DNA of 52,029 bases from Polyangium sp. 6x1 (GTDB lineage: Bacteria; Myxococcota_A; Polyangia; Polyangiales; Polyangiaceae), in the NCBI RefSeq assembly GCF_029946515.1, contig NZ_JARZHH010000078.1:1-52029 (forward strand), written 5' to 3'. The notes under the pieces are model-generated. The model saw only the letters and a program-made list of their open reading frames with translations. It searched no databases and was not told where the DNA came from. The translations under genes and the position numbers were made by a program. Within the stretch, counting starts at the first letter, position 1. Each line of letters opens with the position of its first letter. Below, piece by piece: positions 24,079-32,616 of this stretch.

Positions 24079-24702
24079 TCAGCGGCCTTGGCCGCCCGGT
24101 TGTCCGCCCTGCGTGCCCTGCTGCTCGCCGCCCTGCACACCCGGCTTCGCGCCGAGCAGGATACGCGTCACATACAGATACGCCTGCATGTTGTTCAGCT
24201 CCTGGGCGTCCTGGGTGGACAGGCCCCATTGCTGTTGCAAGAGCTGTGCGCTCGGCGCCTCCCGGATCTGGCCCACGAGCGCGATCTGGTCCCCCTTCTG
24301 CAGCTTGTGCTGGGCCTGCTGCAGCGCGCTCCGGGCCTGGTCGTCCAGGTACGCCGGCACGACGCGATCGGCGCTCGGGCCGATCCAGAAGACCCGGTCG
24401 TTCGAGACCCGCTGCACCTGCGCCCCGACGAGGTCGAACTGCCGATTGAAGAGCGTCGGGCGCTCGGGCGTCACGAGCACGATCGTCAAATCACGAATGG
24501 GCTCCGCCTGCGCGCCGGGCTGCTGCGCTTGCTGCTGCCCCGCGGCGGGAGGCGTCGTCCCCGGCTGCTGGACCGCCGCCCCTTCGTGGCCCTTCCGCAC
24601 CTCGGCTCCGGCCTGACCGCCGCGGTCGCGCTCCTGGCACCCCGCCACGGCGAGCGCCGCGAAGAGGCCGGCCACGCTCACCAAACGAAAAGATCTGCGC
24701 AT
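24079..24702 (-). CDS. Gln-rich lipoprotein of unknown function
   Basis: The 207-residue protein has a lipoprotein signal, MRRSFRLVSVAGLFAALAVAGC. A Gln/Gly/Pro-rich spacer follows, then about 110 residues with IVLVTPERPTLFNRQFDLVGAQV and VFWIGPSADRVVPAYLD. These recall small OB- or BON-like lipoproteins, but I cannot name the family. The tail is again Gln/Gly-rich (GGEQQGTQGGQPGGQG). ATG 24702 is preceded by GGGAGGAGCGCG, an excellent ribosome-binding site. An in-frame ATG at 24723 is the alternative. A terminator follows the stop. Confidence 0.75.
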   Translation of the reverse strand: MRRSFRLVSVAGLFAALAVAGCQERDRGGQAGAEVRKGHEGAAVQQPGTTPPAAGQQQAQQPGAQAEPIRDLTIVLVTPERPTLFNRQFDLVGAQVQRVSNDRVFWIGPSADRVVPAYLDDQARSALQQAQHKLQKGDQIALVGQIREAPSAQLLQQQWGLSTQDAQELNNMQAYLYVTRILLGAKPGVQGGEQQGTQGGQPGGQGR

Positions 24703-24884
24703 CGCGCTCCTCCCGTCGTTCATTGCAGAGCTCCTCTCGCCCTCGATTTCCGCCGAGGACGCCGCCCCCATTTCGCTGCAAGTCCCGATCCGAGCTCCCG
24801 CTCCCTTCGCCGAACACGCCCGGCCGGGGGGAGGTCTCTTCCTTGCATTCTCCGCCTTGGGCCCGACGCCCAAGAGGAGCGCGC

Positions 24885-25664
24885 ATGCAATCGAAGACAC
24901 CCAGGCTCGACGACATCCACGGCATTCCCGCGCGCGCGCGGAGGACGAACCCGCTGAACGTGGGCCCGAGCGAGCGCGTCGTCTCCACGGCGCTCGGCGG
25001 TGGCCTCGTCGCCTGGGGCGTCTGGCGGAGGGGCGCGCTCGGCCTCCTGGCGGGCGCGGTCGGCGGCGCGCTCGCCACGCGCGGCGTCCGCGGCCATTGC
25101 CCCGCGTATGCGGCGTTCGGCCTGAGCTCCCGCAAGGCCCCGAAGCCCACGCACATGCCTGTGCTCGACACTGAAAAACTCACGCGGATCGAGCGCACCG
25201 TCACCGTCGCCCGCCCGGCGAACGAGGTCTATGCGTTCCTCCGCGATCCGGCGCACGTCCCCCATTTCGCGCCGCACGTCGAGCGGGTGGAGGATCTCGG
25301 CGCGGGGCGCATCCGGGTATGGACGGCCATGAATGGGGAGCGCTCCTCGTGGGAGGCCCATATCGATCTGGACCACGAGGCCCAGGCCCTCGTGCTCAGC
25401 CACGCGGAGGGCCCCCCGGAGCGGCTCGCCATTCTCCTCGGCAACGCCCCCGGCGGTCGAGGGACGGAGATCCGGCTCGTGCTCGACCTCTCGAAGACGC
25501 GCGGCCTCTTGCTCCGCGCCCTCGCCGCGGTGGCGGGCGAAGACCCGGATCGATGGGCCCGCGCCGGCCTGCGCCGCCTCAAGATGCTGCTCGAAGCCGG
25601 CGAAATCGTGACGACCGAGGGACAACCCTCCGGCCGCCTCATCCCCGTGACACGCGCGGCGTGA
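24885..25664 (+). CDS. SRPBCC (polyketide cyclase/START-like) protein with DUF2892-like N-terminus
   Basis: The 259-residue protein has two parts. Residues 20-80 (NVGPSERVVSTALGGGLVAW... GLLAGAVGGALATRG) match the short membrane-associated DUF2892 type. Residues 105-250 form an SRPBCC domain: IERTVTVARPANEVYAFLRD is the standard first strand and helix of that lipid-binding fold. It may bind a hydrophobic ligand at the membrane. ATG 24885 is preceded by AAGAGGAGC. The next gene, a zinc alcohol dehydrogenase, begins 35 bp after the stop, so the two are likely co-transcribed. Confidence 0.8.
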   Translation: MQSKTPRLDDIHGIPARARRTNPLNVGPSERVVSTALGGGLVAWGVWRRGALGLLAGAVGGALATRGVRGHCPAYAAFGLSSRKAPKPTHMPVLDTEKLTRIERTVTVARPANEVYAFLRDPAHVPHFAPHVERVEDLGAGRIRVWTAMNGERSSWEAHIDLDHEAQALVLSHAEGPPERLAILLGNAPGGRGTEIRLVLDLSKTRGLLLRALAAVAGEDPDRWARAGLRRLKMLLEAGEIVTTEGQPSGRLIPVTRAA

Positions 25665-25699
25665 CGCCGAGACGAACACACGACGAAGGGAGAACGACC

Positions 25700-26875
25700 A
25701 TGCAGGCGCTCTGTTATCAAGGCGTGAATCGCGTCGGCGTCGAGACCGTCCCCGATCCCGAGATCCTCGGCCCGCACGACGCCATTCTGCGCGTCACCAT
25801 GTCGAGCGTGTGCGGCTCGGATCTGCACTTGCTCGACGGGTACGTGCCCACGATGCGGCAGGGGGACATCCTCGGCCACGAGTTCATCGGCGAGGTCGTC
25901 GAGGTCGCGACCGAGGTGAAGAAGCTTCGCCCCGGCATGCGCGTCGTCGTGGGCTCGATCATCGGCTGCGGCCATTGCTTCTTCTGCCAGACCGAGCAGT
26001 ACTCGCTCTGCGACAACACGAATCCGAAGCCCGAGGTCCTCGACAAACTCTTCGGCTACCCCACCGCGGGCATCTACGGCTACTCGCACGCCTTCGGCGG
26101 CTTCGCGGGCAGCCACGCGACGTACGTGCGGGTGCCGTTCGCCGACACGAATGCGTTCGAGGTGCCCGAGGGCCTGCCCGACGAGCGCGTCCTCTTCGCC
26201 TCGGACGCCCTGCCCACGGGGTACATGGGCGCCGACCTCTGCAACATCCAGCGCGGCGACGTCATCGCCGTCTGGGGATGCGGCGGCGTCGGGCAAATGG
26301 CCATCCAGAGCGCCTACCTGCTCGGCGCCGAGCGGGTCATCGCGATCGACCGCTTCCCCGAGCGGCTCGCCATGGCGCGAGACCGGGCGGGCGCGGAGAT
26401 CCTCGATTACGAGCAGGTCGACGTGCGCGAGGCGCTCCGCGAGATGACCGGCGGCCGCGGCCCCGACGCGTGCATCGATTGCGTCGGCATGGAGGCGCAC
26501 GGCACGGGCGTGGATTACGCCTATGACCGGGTCAAGCAGGCCGTCCGCCTGGAGACCGACCGGCCGACGGTCCTGCGCCAGGCCATCCTCGCGTGCCGCA
26601 AGGGCGGCACCGTCTCCATCATGGGCGTCTACGGGGGATTCGTGGACAAATTCCCCATGGGCGCCGCGATGAACAAGGGGCTCACCCTCAAGATGGGCCA
26701 GCAGCACGGCCAGCGGTACATCCCGCGCCTGCTCGAGCACATCCGGAAAGGCGAGCTCGACCCGAGTTACCTCATCACCCACCGCTCCCTTCTCGCGAAC
26801 GGGCAAATGGCCTACGACACGTTCAAGGAGAAACGAGACGGTTGCATGCGCGTCGTTTTCACACCCGAAGCGTGA
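25700..26875 (+). CDS. Zinc-dependent alcohol dehydrogenase (formaldehyde dehydrogenase-like)
   Basis: The 391-residue enzyme belongs to the medium-chain dehydrogenase family. CGSDLH and GHEFIGEV supply catalytic-zinc ligands, CGHCFFCQTEQYSLCD is the four-Cys structural-zinc lobe, and WGCGGVGQMA is the NAD(P)-binding loop. The insert FGGFAGSHATYVRVP and the long C-terminal part resemble glutathione-independent formaldehyde dehydrogenases and related threonine dehydrogenase-like enzymes. It would oxidise an alcohol or hydrated aldehyde in the cytoplasm; the substrate is not evident. ATG 25700 is preceded by AAGGGAGAACGACC. It sits between the SRPBCC gene (35 bp) and a histidine kinase (20 bp). 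Confidence 0.92.
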   Translation: MQALCYQGVNRVGVETVPDPEILGPHDAILRVTMSSVCGSDLHLLDGYVPTMRQGDILGHEFIGEVVEVATEVKKLRPGMRVVVGSIIGCGHCFFCQTEQYSLCDNTNPKPEVLDKLFGYPTAGIYGYSHAFGGFAGSHATYVRVPFADTNAFEVPEGLPDERVLFASDALPTGYMGADLCNIQRGDVIAVWGCGGVGQMAIQSAYLLGAERVIAIDRFPERLAMARDRAGAEILDYEQVDVREALREMTGGRGPDACIDCVGMEAHGTGVDYAYDRVKQAVRLETDRPTVLRQAILACRKGGTVSIMGVYGGFVDKFPMGAAMNKGLTLKMGQQHGQRYIPRLLEHIRKGELDPSYLITHRSLLANGQMAYDTFKEKRDGCMRVVFTPEA

Positions 26876-26895
26876 GCGCGCGCCGATGGAGCGAG

Positions 26896-28557
26896 ATGTT
26901 CGTTCTGGCCCTTCGGTTCGAGCCGGCGCTCCTGAGCACGAGCGCCGCACACAGGACGGCGCTCGTCTCCCTCGGCGTCGCGGCCGCGGCCGCCTTCTTC
27001 GTCTGCGCGATGGTGGCCGCTCGCCTCCTCCGCTCCCGCAGGGCGCTCGCGCGGAGCGAGGCGCGCTTCCGCGCGACCTTCGATCAGGCCGCCGTGGGCA
27101 TGGCGCACGTCGACCTCGACGGGCACTGGCTGCACCTGAACCAGCGCTATTGTGACCTCCTCGGATATTCCATCGAGGAGCTCCAAAAACTCACCTTTCA
27201 GGCCGTCACGCACCCGGCCGATGTCGAGGCGGACGTCGCGCTCGCGGGCAGGCTGGCCGCGGGCGAGATCCCCACCTATTCGATGGAGAAGCAATACATC
27301 CGCAAGGATGGAAGGCTCGTCTGGGTCGAAATCGCCGTCTCGCTCGTCCGAAGACCCACGGGCGAGCCGGACCATTTCATCACCCTCGCGACGGACGTGA
27401 CCGAGCGGCGGGCCGCGCAGGACGCGCTGCGCCACGAGCGCGATTTCACCGCCGCCATCCTCGACACGATCGGCGCGCTCGTCGTGGTCTTCGACAGGGA
27501 AGGCCGCATCGTGCGCTGGAACCGGGCCTGCGAGCGGCTCACCAAATATGCCTTCGACGAGGTCGCCGGCGCGGCCTTCTGGGAACGCCTGCTCGCCCCG
27601 GAGGAGCGCGAGGCCGTGAAGGAGGTCTTCCTGCGCATCGTCGACGCGCAGGAGCACGCGGACGGGTACGAGAATCACTGGGTCGGGAAGGACGGCGCGA
27701 GGCACTGCATCGCCTGGTCGAGCACCGCCCTCGTCGACGACCGCGGCCGCCTCGAGCACGTCATCGGCACGGGAATCGACGTCACCGACAAACGCCGCGC
27801 CGAGGCCCAGCGCGCGCGGCTCTACCAGGAGGCGCAGGACGCGATCCGATTGCGCGACGAATTCCTCTCGATCGCCTCGCACGAGCTGAAGACGCCGCTC
27901 ACGCCGATCGGGCTCCAGGTCAGCCAGATCCTGCGCGCCCTGCGAAAGGACCCGGCCTCCATTCCCCCCGAGAAGCTGCTCCCGCGCCTCGAGATCGTGC
28001 GCCGGCAGGTCGAGCGCCTCGGCGCGCTCGTCACGGACCTGCTCGACATCTCCAGCATCACGGCCGGCCGCCTCCGGGTCGAGCTCACGGAGGTGGACCT
28101 CTCGGCCGTCGCGCGTGACGTCGCGCTCCGGCTCGGCTACGAGGCCGCGCGGGCCGGATGCAGGATCGACGTCCGCGCCCAGGCGCCCTTGCCGGGCCGC
28201 TGGGACCGGGCGCGGCTCGACCAGATCGTGACGAACCTCCTCGCGAATGCGATCAAATATGGTGCCGGCAAACCGATCGACCTCGTGGTGGAGGGCGACG
28301 AGACGACGGCGCGGCTCGTCGTGCGGGATCGCGGGATCGGCATCGCCCCCGAGCACCAGGCGCGCATCTTCGATCGATTCGAGCGCGCGGTCTCGAACCA
28401 GCACTATGGCGGGTTTGGCCTGGGTCTCTGGATCGTCAAGCACATCCTCGACGCGCTCGGCGGCACGATCCGCGTGGCGAGCGAGCCCGGCAGCGGCGCG
28501 ACGTTCACCGTCGAATTGCCGAGACGGCCGGACGAACGCGCGCAGATGGCCGCGTGA
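26896..28557 (+). CDS. Sensor histidine kinase with two PAS domains
   Basis: The 553-residue protein has one transmembrane helix (residues 24-45, VSLGVAAAAAFFVCAMVAARL). Two PAS/PAC units follow, near 58-170 (FRATFDQAAVGMAHVDLDG) and 180-305 (ILDTIGALVVVFDREG). The HisKA domain has the H-box SHELKTPLTPI with the phospho-acceptor His near 331. The ATPase domain has NLLANAIKYG, DRGIGIAP and GGFGLGLWI. It is probably an inner-membrane kinase sensing cytoplasmic signals through PAS. No response regulator is nearby, so it is an orphan. ATG 26896 with GGAGCGAG before it is chosen; a GTG at 26872 overlapping the dehydrogenase stop is possible. The stop abuts the convergent gene's stop (TGATCA). Confidence 0.92.
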   Translation: MFVLALRFEPALLSTSAAHRTALVSLGVAAAAAFFVCAMVAARLLRSRRALARSEARFRATFDQAAVGMAHVDLDGHWLHLNQRYCDLLGYSIEELQKLTFQAVTHPADVEADVALAGRLAAGEIPTYSMEKQYIRKDGRLVWVEIAVSLVRRPTGEPDHFITLATDVTERRAAQDALRHERDFTAAILDTIGALVVVFDREGRIVRWNRACERLTKYAFDEVAGAAFWERLLAPEEREAVKEVFLRIVDAQEHADGYENHWVGKDGARHCIAWSSTALVDDRGRLEHVIGTGIDVTDKRRAEAQRARLYQEAQDAIRLRDEFLSIASHELKTPLTPIGLQVSQILRALRKDPASIPPEKLLPRLEIVRRQVERLGALVTDLLDISSITAGRLRVELTEVDLSAVARDVALRLGYEAARAGCRIDVRAQAPLPGRWDRARLDQIVTNLLANAIKYGAGKPIDLVVEGDETTARLVVRDRGIGIAPEHQARIFDRFERAVSNQHYGGFGLGLWIVKHILDALGGTIRVASEPGSGATFTVELPRRPDERAQMAA

Positions 28558-29124
28558 TCAGTCGACCGCGCAAGCGTTGAACTCATTGCCGCACCCGTCG
28601 CCGGCGACCGCGCAGTCGATGCACGACTGCCCGGGGTCGGAGCCGACACAGTAGCTCGCGCTGCAGGAGACGGCGCATTTCCCGGCGCAGAGGCAAGCGA
28701 AGAGCGTGTCATAGACTGGCTTCGAGCTCGGACAAAGGACGGCGGAGGGATTCCCATCGGAGACGTACTGGGCGCATCCCACGCAATCGCCATTGCAGGA
28801 CGCAGGGTCGTCCGCGATCCCGTTGCAATCCTCGTCGACGCCATTGCCGCAGATCTCCGAGGACGGTAGCAGGTCGGCCACGCACTCCCCGAACGTGCCG
28901 CTCGCCTGGCAGACGCGGCTGCCCTCCTTGCAGATCCCGACGCCCGCCGTGCCCGGGGGGCCCCCATAACACGTCTCCACCTCGCCGGACGTGCACGTCG
29001 AGGGCCCCGAGCCCCCGCCGCCGCCGCCCGCGCCCTCGCTGGGCGCATCCACGACGACCTTCGCCCCGCAAGCCGATCCGACGAGGCACAGAAAGACCAA
29101 GCCCAACCAAGAGATCGTTCGCAT
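28558..29124 (-). CDS. Cys-rich lipoprotein with MopE-like metal-binding motif
   Basis: The 188-residue protein has a lipoprotein signal (SWLGLVFLCLVGSACG) and a Gly-run spacer. A segment CYGGPPGTAGVGIC... ICGNGVDEDCNGIADDP follows, the latter matching the putative metal-binding MopE/Cu-binding repeat common in Myxococcota surface proteins. The rest is Cys-dense (CLCAGKCAVSC, CIDCAVAGDGC), implying many disulfides. It should be anchored outside the cytoplasm; the function is unknown. Start: ATG 29124. Downstream it meets the histidine kinase gene stop to stop. Confidence 0.8.
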   Translation of the reverse strand: MRTISWLGLVFLCLVGSACGAKVVVDAPSEGAGGGGGGSGPSTCTSGEVETCYGGPPGTAGVGICKEGSRVCQASGTFGECVADLLPSSEICGNGVDEDCNGIADDPASCNGDCVGCAQYVSDGNPSAVLCPSSKPVYDTLFACLCAGKCAVSCSASYCVGSDPGQSCIDCAVAGDGCGNEFNACAVD

Positions 29125-29374
29125 GGGAAGAATCTCTAAGCCGGACTCCCCGCGCCTGTCATCCGGTTTCCTTCGACCATGACGACGCGGCGCATCATCG
29201 CAAGATTGCATCCTCGCAAGGGCCGTCGGGGCCCCTTTCCCGGGTGCAACGGCGGGCGCGCGAAGGCCGAGGCCTCAACTCCATGAAAGGATTCGATTCA
29301 TGGCGGGCGAAGGGGGCTGGATCGGTCGTTGCAAAGAGGATCGCGGAATCGATCGTGCCGCGGAGGGGTGCGTC

Positions 29375-29833
29375 ATGAAAACATCGTCGTCATTCGAGGA
29401 GCCGTTCGGGTCGCACCGCATCCGTTTCGAGGCCCCGGACCGGATCTGCACCGTGCTCGATGGCCCGCTCTCCGTCGAAGAGGCCGAGGCGATCATCGGC
29501 AGGATCTACGAGCTCGGCCGGAAGCACGGCCCCCTGCTCTCGATGCTCGACGTCGCGCGGTACGCGAGCTCGGGCGAGCGCGTGCGGCAGGTCTTCCTGC
29601 GGGGCTCCACGGAGCGGATTCCGGTCCGCGCCGGCGCCATTTTCGGCGCCTCGTTCCCCACCCGCGTCGCGATGTCGATGGTCCTCACCGCGGGCGCCCA
29701 CATCCTGCCGAGCCGCTTCTCGTTCCCCGTGACGTTCACCGCGACCGAGGCCGAGGCCCGCGCGTGGCTCGAGGCGCATCGCCCGGCGGACTCCGTGCGG
29801 CGGCCGGGGGATCTCCTGCCGACCGGCACCTGA
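29375..29833 (+). CDS. STAS/SpoIIAA-like small protein
   Basis: The 152-residue protein has no signal peptide. The middle, LDGPLSVEEAEAIIGRIYEL, LLSMLDVARY and VRAGAIFGASFPTRVAMSMV, has the strand-helix pattern of a SpoIIAA/STAS-like domain that is common and uncharacterised in myxobacteria. These may act as small signalling adaptors. ATG 29375 is preceded by GGAGGGG. The upstream 250 bp, divergent from the Cys-rich lipoprotein, shows no recognisable site. Family call is moderate. Confidence 0.6.
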   Translation: MKTSSSFEEPFGSHRIRFEAPDRICTVLDGPLSVEEAEAIIGRIYELGRKHGPLLSMLDVARYASSGERVRQVFLRGSTERIPVRAGAIFGASFPTRVAMSMVLTAGAHILPSRFSFPVTFTATEAEARAWLEAHRPADSVRRPGDLLPTGT

Positions 29834-29938
29834 AGCGCTCCGCGTCTTTCCCTGCCATCACGCCCACGCGCTGCCCTCGGGCCGGCGATCCCGCCGAGCA
29901 CGGAAACGTTCCTTGCCGCCCCGCGCGACCGTGGAAAG

Positions 29939-30631
29939 ATGCCGCGCATGACCGCACGTCACCTCCTGCTCCTTCCGCTCCTCCTCCTCGCCTGCAACAA
30001 GGAAGCGCCTGCCCCGGCGCCGGAGGCGAAGGCGCCCGAAGGAAAAGCCCCCGCCGCTGTGGCGGCCTCGGACAAACCGGCTGCGGGCGCCGAGGTCGGC
30101 AAGCCCGCCCCCGATTTCACGCTCACCGACTACGAAGGCAAGACGCACCACCTCGCCGATTACCGCGGCAAGACCGTGGTCCTCGAGTGGTTCAACCCCG
30201 AGTGCCCGTTCGTCAAGGCCTCCCACACGAAGGGCTCGCTCAAGGGGTTTTCGAAGCGCGCGGTCGAGAAGGGCGTCGTCTGGCTCGGCATCAACTCGTC
30301 CGCGCCGGGCAAGCAGGGCCACGGGCCAACGCGTGTCGCCGAGGGGCGAAAATCGTTTGGCATGGAAAACCCCGTGCTCGCCGACGAGACGGGCAAGGTG
30401 GGGCACCTGTACGGCGCGACGAACACCCCCCACATGTTCGTGATCGACGCGCAGGGCACGCTCGTCTACCGCGGCGCCATCGACAACTCGCCCGACGGCG
30501 AGGGCGAGTCGCCGAAGGACGGCAAGCTCGTGAACCACGTCGAAGCGGCCCTCGAAGACCTCGCCGCCGGCAAACCCGTGCGCACGCCCGACACCCGCGC
30601 CTACGGCTGTAGCGTCAAGTACGGATCCTGA
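29939..30631 (+). CDS. Redoxin (AhpC/TSA-like) lipoprotein
   Basis: The 230-residue protein has a lipoprotein signal (HLLLLPLLLLAC) and an Ala/Pro/Lys spacer. Its thioredoxin-fold domain begins VGKPAPDFTLTDYEGKTH. The active-site region is EWFNPECPFVKASH with a single Cys near residue 88; TPHMFVIDAQG supplies the cis-Pro loop. The C-terminal YGCSVKYG is typical of this redoxin subgroup, and its Cys near 222 may be the resolving partner. It probably reduces peroxides or disulfides in the periplasm. The gene lies 79 bp before a Ser/Thr kinase gene. Confidence 0.85.
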   Translation: MPRMTARHLLLLPLLLLACNKEAPAPAPEAKAPEGKAPAAVAASDKPAAGAEVGKPAPDFTLTDYEGKTHHLADYRGKTVVLEWFNPECPFVKASHTKGSLKGFSKRAVEKGVVWLGINSSAPGKQGHGPTRVAEGRKSFGMENPVLADETGKVGHLYGATNTPHMFVIDAQGTLVYRGAIDNSPDGEGESPKDGKLVNHVEAALEDLAAGKPVRTPDTRAYGCSVKYGS

Positions 30632-30710
30632 AATCATCTCGGCCTCGTGCGGCCGCCGACCCCTTGCCCGTCCATTGTCTGGACCGCACGACCTCGGGTA
30701 GTCTCGGCGC

Positions 30711-32606
30711 ATGTCGAATCCCACGCCGCCGGACGGGCCTTCCCCTTCGGTCCTCGACGACCTCGTCACGGTGCCGCGCGCGCAGCCGGCGGCGGCCCCG
30801 GGCGGCGAGCCGAGCGCCATGCTGATCTCGAGCTCGGCGCTGGAAGAGCGCGGGGGAGGCTCGCTCCTCCAGGACGAGCTCGCGTCGCTCGTGGGGAAGG
30901 TCCTCTCGGATCGGTATGTCGTGCACGAGCTCATCGGGCACGGCGGCATGGGGGCGGTCTACCGCGGCGAGCAGGTCCACCTGCGCAAGCGCGTCGCCAT
31001 CAAGGTCCTCCGGCCGGACATGGCCCGCATGGTCGAGCTCGCCGTGCGATTCGAGCGCGAGGCCATCGCGGGCGCGCACGTGAGCCACCCGAACGTCGTC
31101 GCGGCCACCGATTTCGGCAAGCTCGAGGACGGCTCGCAGTTCTTGATCCTGGAGTTCGTCGAGGGGACGCCGCTGAAGGACCTCATCGAGCAGGGTCCCA
31201 TGCCCCTCGATCGCGCGCTCTCCATCGGCCGGCAGCTCGCAATGGCCCTCGGGGCCGTGCACGAAAAGAGCATCGTGCACCGCGACGTCAAGCCACAAAA
31301 CATCCTCGTCGACGCCAAAGGGACGGTGAAGCTGCTCGATTTTGGCCTCGCCAAGGTGCGCGTCGAGCTGCTCTCGGATCAGGGGCGGAACGCGAAGCCG
31401 AGCCCGGCGCTGACGGGCGTGGGCATGGTCATGGGGACGTTCGCGTACATGGCGCCCGAGGCGGCGCGCGGCATGGAGGGCGTCGACGCGCGCTCGGATC
31501 TGTATGCGCTCGGCGTCGTGATGTACGAGATGCTCACGGGCAAACGCCCGTTCGAGGAGAACGACCCGGGGCTGCACCTGAAGAAGATCCGCAGCGAGGA
31601 GGCGCCGCCGATGCGCGAGCGCGCGCCCGCGATCCAGGTGCCGCCGCGGATCGAGGCCGTCGTGATGCGGCTGCTCGCGCGGGAGCCGGATCGCCGGTTC
31701 GCCTCGGCGAGCGAGGTGCTCGCGGCGCTCGACGAGGCGGCCGCGGCGCCCGAAAAGGACCTGGAAAAGGCGCTCGAAAAGGCGCTCGAGAGCGACATCA
31801 AAAAGGCGCCGGAGCAGGCCCCCGAGGCCGCGCCCGTGAAGACGGCCGCCTCGCCCGCCGCCAAGCTCCCGAAGCGCTCGCTCATTCTGATCGCCTCGGG
31901 CCTCTCGGCGGTCGCGGGGCTCCTCCTCGTCGTGGTCCTCCTCCGCGGAGGATCGTCCGACACCAAGGAAGCCGCGGGCCCCACGACGAGCGCCGAGCCG
32001 ACGCGGACGAGCCCGGCGGCGGTCCCGGCGAGCGTGCCGACCGACATCGACGGCGCGGACGCCACGGAATGGGCCGAGCGGCTCCGGCGGGCGGCGTCCC
32101 GCAAGGAATGGCGGCCGGGGGCGAAGGCATTCCTCGCGCTCGCCAAGCTCGATCCCTCGCGCCTGACTGGCAACGAGCTGCGCGGCGACGTGGTCGCGGT
32201 CGTCGCCGGGATTGGCTTCGAGACGAGCTTCACCGAGTCGGATCAGGTCTTCGGCGCGCTCGAAAACGAGCTCGGCACGGGCGGCCTCGACGTCCTCTTC
32301 CACGTGGTGCGCACCCGCGGCGGCACGAAGGCGAGCCGCCGCGCGCAGGACATCCTCGCGAAGCCCGGGATCCTGGACCGCGCCACGCCCGCCCTGCGCG
32401 TCGCGTACGAGCTGCGCAAGGCCGCTTGTCCCGACAAGCGAGCGCTCTTCGCGCGCGCGGCAGAAGAGGGCGACGGGCGCGCCCTCGACGAGCTCTTGAT
32501 CGTCAAGGACGTCCCCTGCTCGGCCAAGCGCGATCCGTGTTGTTATCGTGAGGACGCGGAGCTCAAGGACGCGATCGGCACGCTTCGGGCGAAGCTCGGG
32601 AACTGA
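30711..32606 (+). CDS. Membrane Ser/Thr protein kinase
   Basis: The 631-residue protein has a Hanks-type kinase domain (about 63-330): IGHGGMGAVYRGE, VAIKVL, VHRDVKPQN near 189, LDFGLAKV, GTFAYMAPEAARG and the DARSDLYALGVVMYEML block are complete. A Lys/Glu/Ala-rich linker leads to one transmembrane helix near 390-412 (LILIASGLSAVAGLLLVVVLL). About 200 residues outside follow, helical and with a final CSAKRDPCCY Cys cluster. No PASTA or TPR repeat is recognised. It should sense something in the periplasm and phosphorylate cytoplasmic targets. It is convergent with the acyl-CoA synthetase gene, 10 bp apart. Confidence 0.9.
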   Translation: MSNPTPPDGPSPSVLDDLVTVPRAQPAAAPGGEPSAMLISSSALEERGGGSLLQDELASLVGKVLSDRYVVHELIGHGGMGAVYRGEQVHLRKRVAIKVLRPDMARMVELAVRFEREAIAGAHVSHPNVVAATDFGKLEDGSQFLILEFVEGTPLKDLIEQGPMPLDRALSIGRQLAMALGAVHEKSIVHRDVKPQNILVDAKGTVKLLDFGLAKVRVELLSDQGRNAKPSPALTGVGMVMGTFAYMAPEAARGMEGVDARSDLYALGVVMYEMLTGKRPFEENDPGLHLKKIRSEEAPPMRERAPAIQVPPRIEAVVMRLLAREPDRRFASASEVLAALDEAAAAPEKDLEKALEKALESDIKKAPEQAPEAAPVKTAASPAAKLPKRSLILIASGLSAVAGLLLVVVLLRGGSSDTKEAAGPTTSAEPTRTSPAAVPASVPTDIDGADATEWAERLRRAASRKEWRPGAKAFLALAKLDPSRLTGNELRGDVVAVVAGIGFETSFTESDQVFGALENELGTGGLDVLFHVVRTRGGTKASRRAQDILAKPGILDRATPALRVAYELRKAACPDKRALFARAAEEGDGRALDELLIVKDVPCSAKRDPCCYREDAELKDAIGTLRAKLGN

Positions 32607-32616
32607 TCTCCGCGGC

